This document shows, one piece after another, positions 47,615 through 57,395 of a stretch of DNA of 64,000 nt. Location of the stretch: NCBI GenBank assembly GCA_005656395.1, contig SRSI01000059.1, positions 1 through 64,000 on the forward strand. Direction: 5' to 3'. The position numbers were made by a program, and so were the translations under genes. Origin of the DNA: Strongyloides papillosus (taxonomy: Eukaryota; Nematoda; Chromadorea; Rhabditida; Strongyloididae). Under the pieces are notes generated by a model. The model had not been told where the DNA came from. It made no database searches and worked only from the letters and a program-made list of their open reading frames with translations. Positions within the stretch are counted from its first letter, which is position 1; each line of letters opens with the position of its first letter.

Positions 47615-48255
47615 AAATTCATAATCTAATTAATAATTTATAATCACAATAATTTAATTAACATCTGACTAGGAATTTCATGTAAAATCGGTTCTTTGAA
47701 TAAAAATATTATTTATTACTTCTTTTTGCACTTTTCTGTATCCTTTTCCCTTTATTAGTATTTTCTACTATGAAATTAAAATATCATAGAACCATTTATT
47801 TCAACTTAAAAATTAAACTTCAATAATTAAACAAATTTATAATTCAAAATCCAAGGTAGAAATACCCACCAACTACAAATACCAACCACTTAAAAATATG
47901 GTCTTTGACCAGTTTCATCAAAATTTAATTACCTCATATCATATCTCCCTAAATTAATCTTATAACTTAATAAAAAATTTATAACCATTAATGATTATAC
48001 AAAAAAATATCATTTAGTATCTCAATTCCCACTTTATAGGTACATAAAATTCTCTATCATATCAATAAAGAACCTTATATCAATTTTATACTAACCTTCA
48101 ATATATATTCATTATGTCTCTTATCATTATGTATCTAAAAATATATCATGATACCAAAAAGTATTTGTAATTACATTAACAAGATACATTATAAAATTTT
48201 ACATTAATAATTTTCTCCTTCTACATGAATAATATATAGGAGACATTAATTGAAA
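47615..48255. other. intergenic before the amine oxidase gene
   Basis: AT-rich, no gene or repeat recognised. It marks the change from the accessory region to conserved gene space. Confidence 0.4.
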
Positions 48256-49788
48256 ATGTTAGTAAAGTTACATTATTTTTTCCCATTAATTTTTCAATTC
48301 CATTTAATTAGGTGTATTGAAACAAAAGTATGTTTAATTTTTTATTATTTATTTATTGGAATAATAAAGTGATGTCTTTTAAATAAATAGGGAAATGTTA
48401 ATATTGCCATTATTGGTGCTGGAATGTCTGGGATGTCTGTTGGTGGGAGGTTAATGGAATTAGGATTTAAAAATTTTACTATTTTTGAAGCTTCATCTAG
48501 ATATGGGGGTAGGATTATGCCTGTTCCATATGAAGGTGGTTTTTTACAGATGGGTGCCCAATTTATTAATGGTAATAAAAATCCAATTTATGACATTGCA
48601 AAACGTTTAGGAGTTATTGAGGGTGAGTATTCTGATATAGGACATTTAGATGAGGCACAGTTTTTTTATGGCAATTGCAGCATTAGTAATGAGGACATTA
48701 AAAAGTTTAGAGAGTTCATTTCCCCATTAGATGAGAAATATAGAGGGATTGCCGATAATGACGAGGAAGCTTCACGAATTCATACCCCGGAATCTTTATA
48801 TAAAATTGATTATGAAAACTTTCTAAAAAGTAATAATTACACGGAGGATCAAAAAAACATCTTCGATGGAATGTCACGCTCCTTCCGTTCATACTGGGAA
48901 TTTGAATGGGCCTCCAAATGGACTGATCAATCACTAAGAAACCTCGCTGAATGGGATGATCTCGGTGACATTGGTGTCTCCTACACAACAAACAAATATG
49001 GCTACAGATCAATCCTTGATTACATCAAAAAACGAGTCCCTAAAGAAAAGTACAAATTCGGGATACGCATAAACAAAATTCGATATGACGACACTGGTGT
49101 TTACCTATCCGTTAACGGTGAAGAGATGTCAGAAAGATTTGACCACGTTATAGTAACTTCAGCATTGGGACATCTAAAAATTTACCACAAAATGCTATTT
49201 GAACCAGAGTTGCCGAGACACAAACAAAAAGTTATTGAAACTATTGGTTTCGGAAGCAGTCAAAAAATATTTTTCGTCTATAATAAACCTTTCTGGAATC
49301 CTAAACATATTTCAATATCACCACTACCAATAAAAGATTGCAATCGCAGGGGTGAAGTCGATGATATAGAAAGTGAATTAACATCATTTCAAGTTGTCAG
49401 CTGGGCCCCAAACGTACTAATGGCATGGGTAGCCGGTGATGGTCCAAGGCGTATGGATGAATTAAATGATAAAGAATTAAGCAATAAAGTAACAAACTTA
49501 TTCCGTGACATGTTTTTAAACGAAACAATCCCATACCCAGAAAAGATAATAAGAACAAAATGGCATAAAAATGATCTCTTCAACGGATCATACTCTTATG
49601 TAAGCAAGGAACAGGCACGTCTAAAAATTAAACACTGGGAATTATCAATACCCGTAAAAATTAATAACGTTCCAAGGATTTTATTTGCCGGTGAAGCAAC
49701 CCACCATCGAATATTCGAGACGGCTGTTGGAGCATATCTTACAGGAAGAAGAGAGGCAGAAAGATTAAATTTTTATTATACCAAATAA
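48256..49788 (+). CDS. secreted FAD-dependent polyamine oxidase-like amine oxidase
   Basis: Exon 1 (48256-48327) encodes a 24-residue signal peptide, MLVKLHYFFPLIFQFHLIRC. After a 63-nt intron, exon 2 (48391-49788) encodes the enzyme; the total is 489 residues. NIAIIGAGMSG is the dinucleotide-binding GxGxxG motif, and FEASSRYGGRI follows it. The C-terminal FAD site is LFAGEATHH...GAYLTGRREAERL. The body matches spermine/N-acetylpolyamine oxidases (LGHLK, FGSSQKIFFVYNKPFW, GSYSYVS). The family oxidises polyamines to an aldehyde with release of hydrogen peroxide. In the segment where vertebrate enzymes have WIHG this protein has FING, so the conserved His is Asn. With a leader peptide it probably acts in the secretory or extracellular space. 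It is convergent with the acyl-CoA oxidase gene. Confidence 0.88.
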
Positions 49789-50090
49789 ATGAGATAAAAT
49801 TTAAGGATATATCGAAAACAATTATATTAAAAATGTATGGGGTGTGTATGTGTATACACCCGCCCTCCTTGATATAAAATAATAAAATGACATAGTTTGA
49901 AATATTAAAATTTTAGTGAGGAAAATAATAAATCATATTTAGTAATTTTAAATTTATTCTAACGTTAACCCATTTGCCTATTGGGAGAATAAAAATTAAA
50001 AACATTAATATTCAGGATGAGGAGGAAATATTTTTAATTTAAATATTAATAATGTTTAAAATCTAATTTTAAAATTATTGTTTTTTTATG
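49789..50090. other. short convergent intergenic region
   Basis: About 300 bases of AT-rich sequence between two converging stops. Only the 3' ends of both transcripts are expected here. Confidence 0.5.
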
Positions 50091-52106
50091 TTATATTTTA
50101 CTTCTACCCTCCTTCATCATGGGTTCGAAGTATTTTTTAAATGTTGGAAGGACCTCACTCCTGTTTAATTGGGATTGTTTTGCCCATTCTATAAGATTCT
50201 CGTAAACATTACCGTCTCTTCTCCCGAGAACTGAATGAAGTTCACGATCAGACATATGAAATGAGTCTACAATACCAACGGCATTGGGTCTTATTTCATT
50301 TAAATAATAACAAACCCCCTCTTTGATGTTGTGAATTTGTTTATCATCCATATAATTATTATATTTTAATGCTCCAGTGGAATGTGATAACATGTCAAAT
50401 GCATAAAGTTTCCACAAATCCGTTATTACTTTCCTTACATCATCATCCTTAATTCCAATAATTTTACTATAAAAATTTTTAATTAAATACAACTTTACAT
50501 GTAATCTTGTTCCTTTACACATCTCAATTCCTGTCTTATTTACGGCCTCCTCATAAGTAAAATGTTTAAGATTATCGTTAAATCTTTCATAAGCAGAATA
50601 AATTTGATTTCTGGCTATGTTTTCAAAATCATTTATTATTACGTCACCAGATGTTGTTCTATAATCTCTAAATTGTGACTTGCTATCACTATTTCTTTTA
50701 AGATACTCAGTTATTGAGGCTAATTTTGCCGTTCCATCTTTGATGCCTTTGACTGTTTTCATTAATATTTTAGCTACTTGTAATAACATAACAATATTTT
50801 CCCCTTCATAGGTACAACCACCCACGGCAAATGTGTATAATTGCGGAAGTCCAGATGCATCTGAGTAGCCGTGTCCACCACAGGATAAACGGCATTGCTC
50901 TATACCTTGAGCTGTCTCGAAGGAAATTATAGCTTTCAACCCACACGATAAAGAGTGAAGTTCACCTAAGAGACTGATATCCGATGATGTCTGAGATTTT
51001 TCCATATAATTAAGATACATGTCTCTAATCTCGGAAGCAGCCAAAAGAAAAGCAAATGCTCTTGCTATCTGTGGGAAAATCCGATATTGCTGTGTCTGAT
51101 AATCCATAATCTGGACTTCACCTTCATTTTCAATTATCTCACCCTGCCTTCTGATAGCTGAGTACCTAGTTGCAATGACTGTAGCGGCAGCCAGCATAAA
51201 AGCTTGATCCCTTATCATTATAGATCTCGTAAACACCATAGTACCATACCCTAATTTCGAATGCCTTGGTGGTACATACTCTCCATTCGGAAGTACCTTA
51301 GCATGCTTCATCAACATATTCTCTCTAGGTATTCTAAAATTCTTAAACATCAAAAAACCATTATCAGCCCCATTGACACCAAGTTTAGGTCCAATATCAC
51401 CTATAGTGACTCCCGGTAACGGCATATGATTATCTAAATCACGTAATTGTACTATAAACGGATGGGGACCTTTATTTTCTCCGTTAATAAATAATTGTGC
51501 CATAACAACAGCGTAGTTACATGTTTTACCTAAACCACCAGGCCACCATTTGGCAGCTGAGATTGTGGGGGAGTTAAGGATGAATTCTTGTGTTTTTGGA
51601 TCGTATGTGGCAGTTGTTTCGAGTTTTTTTAGATTGGTACCGTGACCGAGTTCTGTCTGGGCGTATGTTCCGATGATGCCACGGAGGACTGTTAGTGGTA
51701 ACCATTTGTCTAGTTGTTCTTCGGTACATTGACTTTGAATACATTGAAGGAACATGGAGTAATGTAGTAACATTCCATGGAAGTCTCTTCCCATGACAAG
51801 TGTCTGATAGTACATACCTTCACCAAAGAAATCACTGCCATCGATACAATCAGCATGATCAGTCATAGCGACAGCTCTTTGTGCATTCCTATCAATACGT
51901 TCCTCTCTTGTCATGAATTCAACAGGAATTTTATCACCTAACTCCGGATGCCTCTCAACATACTCCAAAATTTCTTGCCTTCTCCTAACATTATCAGCAC
52001 CTTCATGTATAAATTCAGCCATCTTGTTTACACAAAATGTAGTTGTTTTCCTTTCTTTAGTTATATCTGGATTATCACCCTTCTTTATAAGATGTCCTTT
52101 CATCAT
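50091..52106 (-). CDS. acox-1: peroxisomal acyl-CoA oxidase
   Basis: A single open exon of 671 residues, the usual length for this family. It performs the first step of peroxisomal beta-oxidation: FAD-linked oxidation of acyl-CoA to trans-2-enoyl-CoA with hydrogen peroxide as by-product. In free-living nematodes related enzymes also shorten ascaroside side chains. Visible marks are TYAQTELGHGTNL in the middle domain, GVNGADNGFLMF, CGGHGYSDASGLP, and the catalytic Glu in CTYEGEN. The C-terminus is RSKI, a variant of the SKL-type peroxisomal targeting signal. The first Met begins MMKGHLIKKGDNPDI. Among the several nematode paralogs I cannot say which one this matches. It is divergent from the neuropeptide gene at 53593. 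Confidence 0.93.
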   Translation of the reverse strand: MMKGHLIKKGDNPDITKERKTTTFCVNKMAEFIHEGADNVRRRQEILEYVERHPELGDKIPVEFMTREERIDRNAQRAVAMTDHADCIDGSDFFGEGMYYQTLVMGRDFHGMLLHYSMFLQCIQSQCTEEQLDKWLPLTVLRGIIGTYAQTELGHGTNLKKLETTATYDPKTQEFILNSPTISAAKWWPGGLGKTCNYAVVMAQLFINGENKGPHPFIVQLRDLDNHMPLPGVTIGDIGPKLGVNGADNGFLMFKNFRIPRENMLMKHAKVLPNGEYVPPRHSKLGYGTMVFTRSIMIRDQAFMLAAATVIATRYSAIRRQGEIIENEGEVQIMDYQTQQYRIFPQIARAFAFLLAASEIRDMYLNYMEKSQTSSDISLLGELHSLSCGLKAIISFETAQGIEQCRLSCGGHGYSDASGLPQLYTFAVGGCTYEGENIVMLLQVAKILMKTVKGIKDGTAKLASITEYLKRNSDSKSQFRDYRTTSGDVIINDFENIARNQIYSAYERFNDNLKHFTYEEAVNKTGIEMCKGTRLHVKLYLIKNFYSKIIGIKDDDVRKVITDLWKLYAFDMLSHSTGALKYNNYMDDKQIHNIKEGVCYYLNEIRPNAVGIVDSFHMSDRELHSVLGRRDGNVYENLIEWAKQSQLNRSEVLPTFKKYFEPMMKEGRSKI

Positions 52107-53592
52107 GTCTCCTTTATATAAATAATAAAATAGATTTTAAAAAAATATTTATATCTAAAAAATTAATAATATTAAAACTCGTATATTCTTAGGTATAAAT
52201 AATTAATATAAGTGTACTTTTTTTTAAATATTTACGCATACACCACTTTCCATATGATATTAGAAAAACATTAAATTTTAATTATTAATTAAATACAATT
52301 CCATGTGTTTATGTTTCTTAAAATTAATTGATCATTCTTTTTATATAGTGATATCTGTGTGCGTAGTGTTCGACATCTCCTCTCCTGATTGTAATGTATT
52401 TTATCGTTGTCTTCTATTTATTCTTATTCATAAACTATACTACACTACAGATGGAAATGATTGTAATATACTTTTGATTAAAGTTAAACTTTTTTTATAT
52501 ATACGGAAAAAATGTATATAATATGCAGGATGTTTTTAACACATTTTTTTATTAAATTATTCACTTTTCTTATTTTTTTCATTTACTGTGTTTAATAATT
52601 CATTAATTGAATTTTAAGTTATTAAATTTTTAAACAAATAAAATAATTTAAAATGAAAAAAAAACAAACGTATAAAAAGAGTATAATATTGTTTACAATT
52701 TTTGGAATATTTTAAATTTATTATTCATTTATGTCATATGAATGGTATGCCGGATGTTGAAAATATGAAAATTTCATCTGGAATCAAAAGTATTCATCAT
52801 CTGAAGATCAATGGTTTAAGGGATTAGACAACGCATTAGTCATCGCATTATCACTTTTATCCCAGGAAAATTATCCCTATCTTTACTATAATAACTGCAA
52901 ATTGCAATATTCATTTATAAGAAATTTTGCAGATAATGTTTAATGTCACACATTTTATTATCTTACTTCAACACCTTTAAATTTTAAGGAAACCTAACAT
53001 TATATTAGCCGCCATACATATAACAATTTTCTAGGGGAGGCAACATTTATCTCAAAGTAAAATTATGCATTTTAAGGTCCTGCCTCCATTATCCTTAAAT
53101 ACCAAGAGACCCTCAACTACTACATATTTATTTTAAATCACTTTCTTAAGAATATCATATGAAAAATTAATTTCCAAGAAATTGTAATAACAGTCTTACC
53201 TAATAAGCCTACAAAAAATGTATCTTTATTTACCAATAATAACATTTTTATAACCATACATTATCATAATTATATATTATTTTCCTCTTTTTTTTACCCT
53301 TTCATGTTAATGAGAAAAAATTATAAGATAATGTTATTTGCTTTTACAATATCTCTTTATCATTTAATAATTTTGAGGGTGAACTTAATATTTTTAATGA
53401 AATATCTCTTTTTAGATAATATCATAGAAAATATATCTTAATTTTAAATATTTATTATTTCGTAACTAAAAAAATTGTTAATATAATATCTTTTACTTTA
53501 AAGTATTTTTACGATTATAAGAAGTTTAATTGTTTTCACTTTCTTTTAAGTGAAGTATTGGATTAAAAAAAATATTTGACAAAATAGGAGAA
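52107..53592. other. divergent intergenic region between acyl-CoA oxidase and neuropeptide genes
   Basis: About 1.5 kb of AT-rich sequence, presumably holding both promoters. A stretch near 52765-52942 reads openly (for example DQWFKGLDNALVIAL) but has no start or splice support. The frame at 52303-52521 is not convincing. No RNA gene recognised. Confidence 0.45.
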
Positions 53593-54092
53593 ATGGTAAT
53601 GGTTTATGGTGGAAGAATCATTATTTTTTGCACTATTTTAATCCTTCTCGGGATTACATGTGGTGAAAGTTTTAAGATTAAAGTTGTTAATAACATGGAG
53701 CCTTATGAGGATTCTGAGTATATCTGGACCAAGAGAACATTCGAAGACCCAAGGTTTTATACGGCTTCCTTCGGAAAGAGAAGTTCACCACCAAAAGTGT
53801 AAGTCAATAAAATTGAAGACCTTTAAAATATTAATAATTTCATTTTAGTAATTTAATAGATACTAAAGATAATAAACAAAAGCAAGGAAAAAAAATGCAA
53901 ATAGAGGAAAAGAGAATCGACGAGGGTGATGAGGTTATGGATCCAAGATTCTACTCCTCAGCCTTCGGAAAAAGATCCTACCTCTACGATGACTTCCAGG
54001 ACTCGGATCCCCGTCTCTTCTCAACAGGATTCGGTAAAAGATCCTACGACATGGATGATCCACGTCTCTTCTCTGCAGCCTTCGGCAAGTGA
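53593..54092 (+). CDS. nlp-7: NLP-7-type amidated neuropeptide precursor
   Basis: Exons 53593-53798 and 53849-54092, with a 50-nt intron, give 149 residues. Signal peptide MVMVYGGRIIIFCTILILLG ends near TCGES. The precursor holds four repeats of the type DPR[FL][FY][ST]xxFG followed by KR: FEDPRFYTASFGKR, VMDPRFYSSAFGKR, DSDPRLFSTGFGKR and a last MDDPRLFSAAFGK that ends at the stop. Gly before the dibasic site gives C-terminal amidation. The core matches C. elegans NLP-7 peptides, which also have a DDPR core and an SFG or related end. The peptides would be made in neurons and released. The last copy ends in GK without Arg, still enough for amidation after Lys removal. Confidence 0.88.
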
Positions 54093-55304
54093 CGAACTAA
54101 ACCTGTACCTAAGTAAGATTGATAACAACAATAAGAATCATACATCATCATCATCAAATTAAACTAATTTTAAAAAAATATACATTTTCCATCATGTCTC
54201 TTACCGTATAAATTGAAATTGACAGCCACAAAAAAAGAAAAGTAGCATGTCATTCTAAGAAAATATCTCACGACATGTACACGTTTATAAATGACAAAGC
54301 TGTACTAATTTGTTTTATGATCTCATATAATATCTCTCTCTTATCTTTGACATACAATAATGTAATCATTTTCCAAAAGAACTTTTGACCAAATAAAATG
54401 TATTTTTACAAAATTTAAGCCTTATTTCTTTATTAGAAATTAACTCTAATTTCCTATCAATGATGTGAGTTTAATTTCAAATTACATGGAAATGATGTTA
54501 GAAAGTTTATGAATTATTTTAACACCCACATGTACTTATATTTTTCTTTTTCTCTCTTACTTCAGTAAATTAAAAAGATGTTTAATAAAGATTAATGATA
54601 TGTAAAGTTTAGGATTATTGTTAAAATTAACGGTTACATCCTTTATGGCTATATACAAAAACTCCACATTCCTCTTAGGGCTATAATTACATACTTACCA
54701 GTGATAAAATATTACCACTTAAAATAAGATAATGAATATGAAAACAAATTTAATTTTCTTTATAACTAAATATAATATTTAAATATTCTCATATAAGTAC
54801 AAAAGTGGTAAAAAAACAAACATGTTTTTATAACTTTAAACCATTTTGTATTTATTGAAAAAATATTATTATTAAAAATGGACTATTTAATAATGTCTAT
54901 TAAGATGAAAATAAAAATAAAACATTTAAATTAATACTATTTTTAAAATCCAAAAACTGAAAATAAAAGGTCATATCTTAAGTTTAATCGCAAATAATTA
55001 ATATACATACGTCTATTTTTAGTTCACACGTGATATATTAAATAATAAGATATGGGAAATGTAAATTTCATAGAGATTCCTAAAATAACAGTAGAAACAC
55101 GTCACTACATTTTTCTTAAAAGCCTCTTAACAATAATAATATCGGTATAATTTTTTGTTATTACATCAATATTATACTATTTATAGAATATATTATAACA
55201 TATCTCTTATTAAAAATTTATAAAAATAATATGGAATAAGGAATGAGTTTTGGAGATTGTAATAATCTAAAAGTATGTGTGGGGGAAAATGGTAAAAAAA
55301 ATTA
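54093..55304. other. intergenic between neuropeptide and carrier genes
   Basis: Converging 3' regions in AT-rich sequence. No gene, RNA gene or repeat recognised. Confidence 0.45.
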
Positions 55305-56277
55305 TTATTGAAGGATGTGTTTAACGTTTTCATACGTCAGGAAAGTAACTATTGCTGTGGGTAATTGCTTGACATTCCCTGCAAAAAGACCTTTGTAAAA
55401 ACCACGTAAACCTTCTCTTTCGTAAATATTTTTAATTAGTTTTAATAAACTTTTTTCCGTGTTGTGCTGGTCCTGTAAAGTGAAAGTATATCAATCATAA
55501 AATCAATTAAGGAATACCTGAAGTCTGGTTTTTAAAACTTGATATGGAAACATCGGCGTGGTAGCAGCGATTTTAGAGAGCGTCAAAATTAATAGGTAAT
55601 CAAAATTACCTAGTTGCGAATTGGTATCTATCTCCAAGTAATGGCATCTCTTTGTTTTCAAGAAATTATATACCATCCACTGTATGGAACCGTGTAACGT
55701 ACCAAACATCCCTGGAACGAATCCACTATATAATCCCCTAATACCTTCATATTTCACAATTTTATATAAACAATCCAATAAACCTTTGTACTGCCTCTTC
55801 TCGGTTTCATATTGTAAACAAAGACGCGTCTTAGCAACCCAAATACCATTCGTAAAACACTGTACCGTAACACCAGAAACTCCGGCAATCAAAAAATTCT
55901 TAACTTCCCTATTAACCTCCAAATTCTCAAACTCCTTCGTTATCTTATGGCAACTACAAAAGTCTCATTATCAAAAACGACATTCAAAACACATAATTAA
56001 AAACATACAAATGAAAATACAATCCCCAGGCGGATGAGGCACCAACAATAGACGGCGTCAATCCCTGATAAAACATCCTCATCCCACCAGACCTATATAT
56101 CCGCTTAACAGCATTATAATAACTCCCATACTGTGGCCGGGATCCTCTACAATCATTTGCAGCAAACCTAATCTTCAATAAATCTAACGGATGGCATATC
56201 AATGTAGATGCCATCCCACCCGAGAAACCTGCTATCAAATTTTCATACCCCTTAATTTGGTCTTTTATCGAAAGCAT
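55305..56277 (-). CDS. mitochondrial carrier, SLC25A32 (folate/FAD transporter) type
   Basis: Three exons on the minus strand: 56277-56009, 55953-55518 and 55472-55305. All junctions are in phase and total 290 residues, near the family norm of about 300. The three carrier repeats show HPLDLLKIRFA, TNGIWVAKTRL and FPYQVLKTRLQ. The second lacks the usual Pro (human SLC25A32 has NPLW there). WGLYFHF, RQYKGLLDCLYKIVKYEGIR and SGFVPGMFGTLHG match SLC25A32 closely. It would sit in the inner mitochondrial membrane and bring in folate or FAD. Exon 1 must be spliced at 56009; reading through meets a stop at once. Only 260 bp separate its start from the divergent PSMD9 gene. Confidence 0.9.
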
Positions 56278-56537
56278 CTAGTTTTTTTATTTATATACAC
56301 AATATATATAAATATTTATATATATTTTGGTTAACTATAATAAAGAATATTCTTAACAATATTCATTTGGTTTTATCAAATATTTTAAATAATTCCTAAT
56401 CAAACTACACTTTTCCAATGTAAGGGGAGATATGTCGGTACAAGAAATGAGATGAAAGAGTGGTTAGAGGTCACATCAAACAATATTTATTAAATTCTTC
56501 CTTATCTAATCATTGTTTTTGTTAGGAGATATTAAAG
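56278..56537. promoter_or_regulatory. shared divergent promoter region, carrier and PSMD9
   Basis: 260 bp separate two divergent start codons. It must contain the promoters or 5' ends of both genes. A run TTTATATATATTTTGG near the carrier side is the only TATA-like feature. Confidence 0.4.
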
Positions 56538-57284
56538 ATGCAGGAGGGAGATGTTACTGAGGAGTGTAAAGCTTTAATCAATGAAAGGGATGATATTGAT
56601 AAAAAACTTGAGGAATTAGGGAAAATTCTCGAAGCGGTAGGTTGAATTTCTGTTTATATAATTATAATGACAAAGTGCATTTACCCCGTTTTTTATAGAA
56701 TGACGTAACAATGGATACACCCCTTGTTGATGGAGAAGGTTTCCCCCGTAATGATATTGATGTCTACACCATAAGACATACACGCGCGGAGATTATTACT
56801 CTTAGAAATAATAGAAAGGAATTGGATGATAAGATTGAGGAGAAATTGGCTGAGATACATAAATTAAAGAAGGGTGATGGAGATAAGGAACATGAAGAAG
56901 AAATTGTTCACAGAACTTCAAATACTCCTTTTGTAAAGGTTATCGAGGTTAAGGCACATTCCCCAGCTGATAATGGTAACTTAGTTGTTGGTGATGAAAT
57001 AATACAATTTGGAAAGTACCACAAAGATAACTTCAAAGAATTAACTGATCTCCAGGGAGCAGTCCAGGAACATGTAGATGTAAGTTACAAAACACATATA
57101 TATATACATTTTTAATGAGGCAGAAAAAAAAATAATAACAATTACAAATTCATTTAATTTAATTTATTTTCAGAAACCGTTAAGAATCACTGTCCTCCGT
57201 TACGGTAGACCAATCCGCTTAACTGTAACTCCACAAAAATGGTCTGGACAAGGTTTATTCGGAGCACTTTTTTCAAAAATATAA
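56538..57284 (+). CDS. psmd-9: 26S proteasome assembly factor PSMD9 (p27/Nas2)
   Basis: Exons 56538-56636, 56699-57079 and 57174-57284 are all in phase and give 196 residues, the family size. The N-terminal half is a coiled coil; MDTPLVDGEGFPRNDIDVY is the strongest family signature (human has MNEPLVDCEGYPRSDVDLY). From about residue 98 there is a single PDZ domain: VKVIEVKAHSPADNGNL, GDEIIQFGKYH and LRITVLRYG. The end, KWSGQGLFG, matches human RWAGKGLLG. The protein is a chaperone that helps the Rpt ATPases assemble into the proteasome base. The gene is convergent with the hnRNP L gene 111 bp downstream. Confidence 0.94.
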
Positions 57285-57395
57285 ATTAAGTTATTCCTTC
57301 TTTTGTAAAAATTAAATGTGTATGTATGTTCATTTTAAAAATTAAATGAAAATAATAAAAAAATGATGTAAACAATAACTAGTGGTTTTATTTTT

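Noticed and set aside
52696..52712. CAATTTTTGGAAT resembling an Sm-binding site of a spliced-leader RNA
   Set aside because: No spliced-leader exon or stem-loop around it; such a motif is expected by chance at this base composition.
52303..52945. 72-residue frame and an open stretch reading DQWFKGLDNALV
   Set aside because: No start, splice partner or recognised family; stops lie close by.
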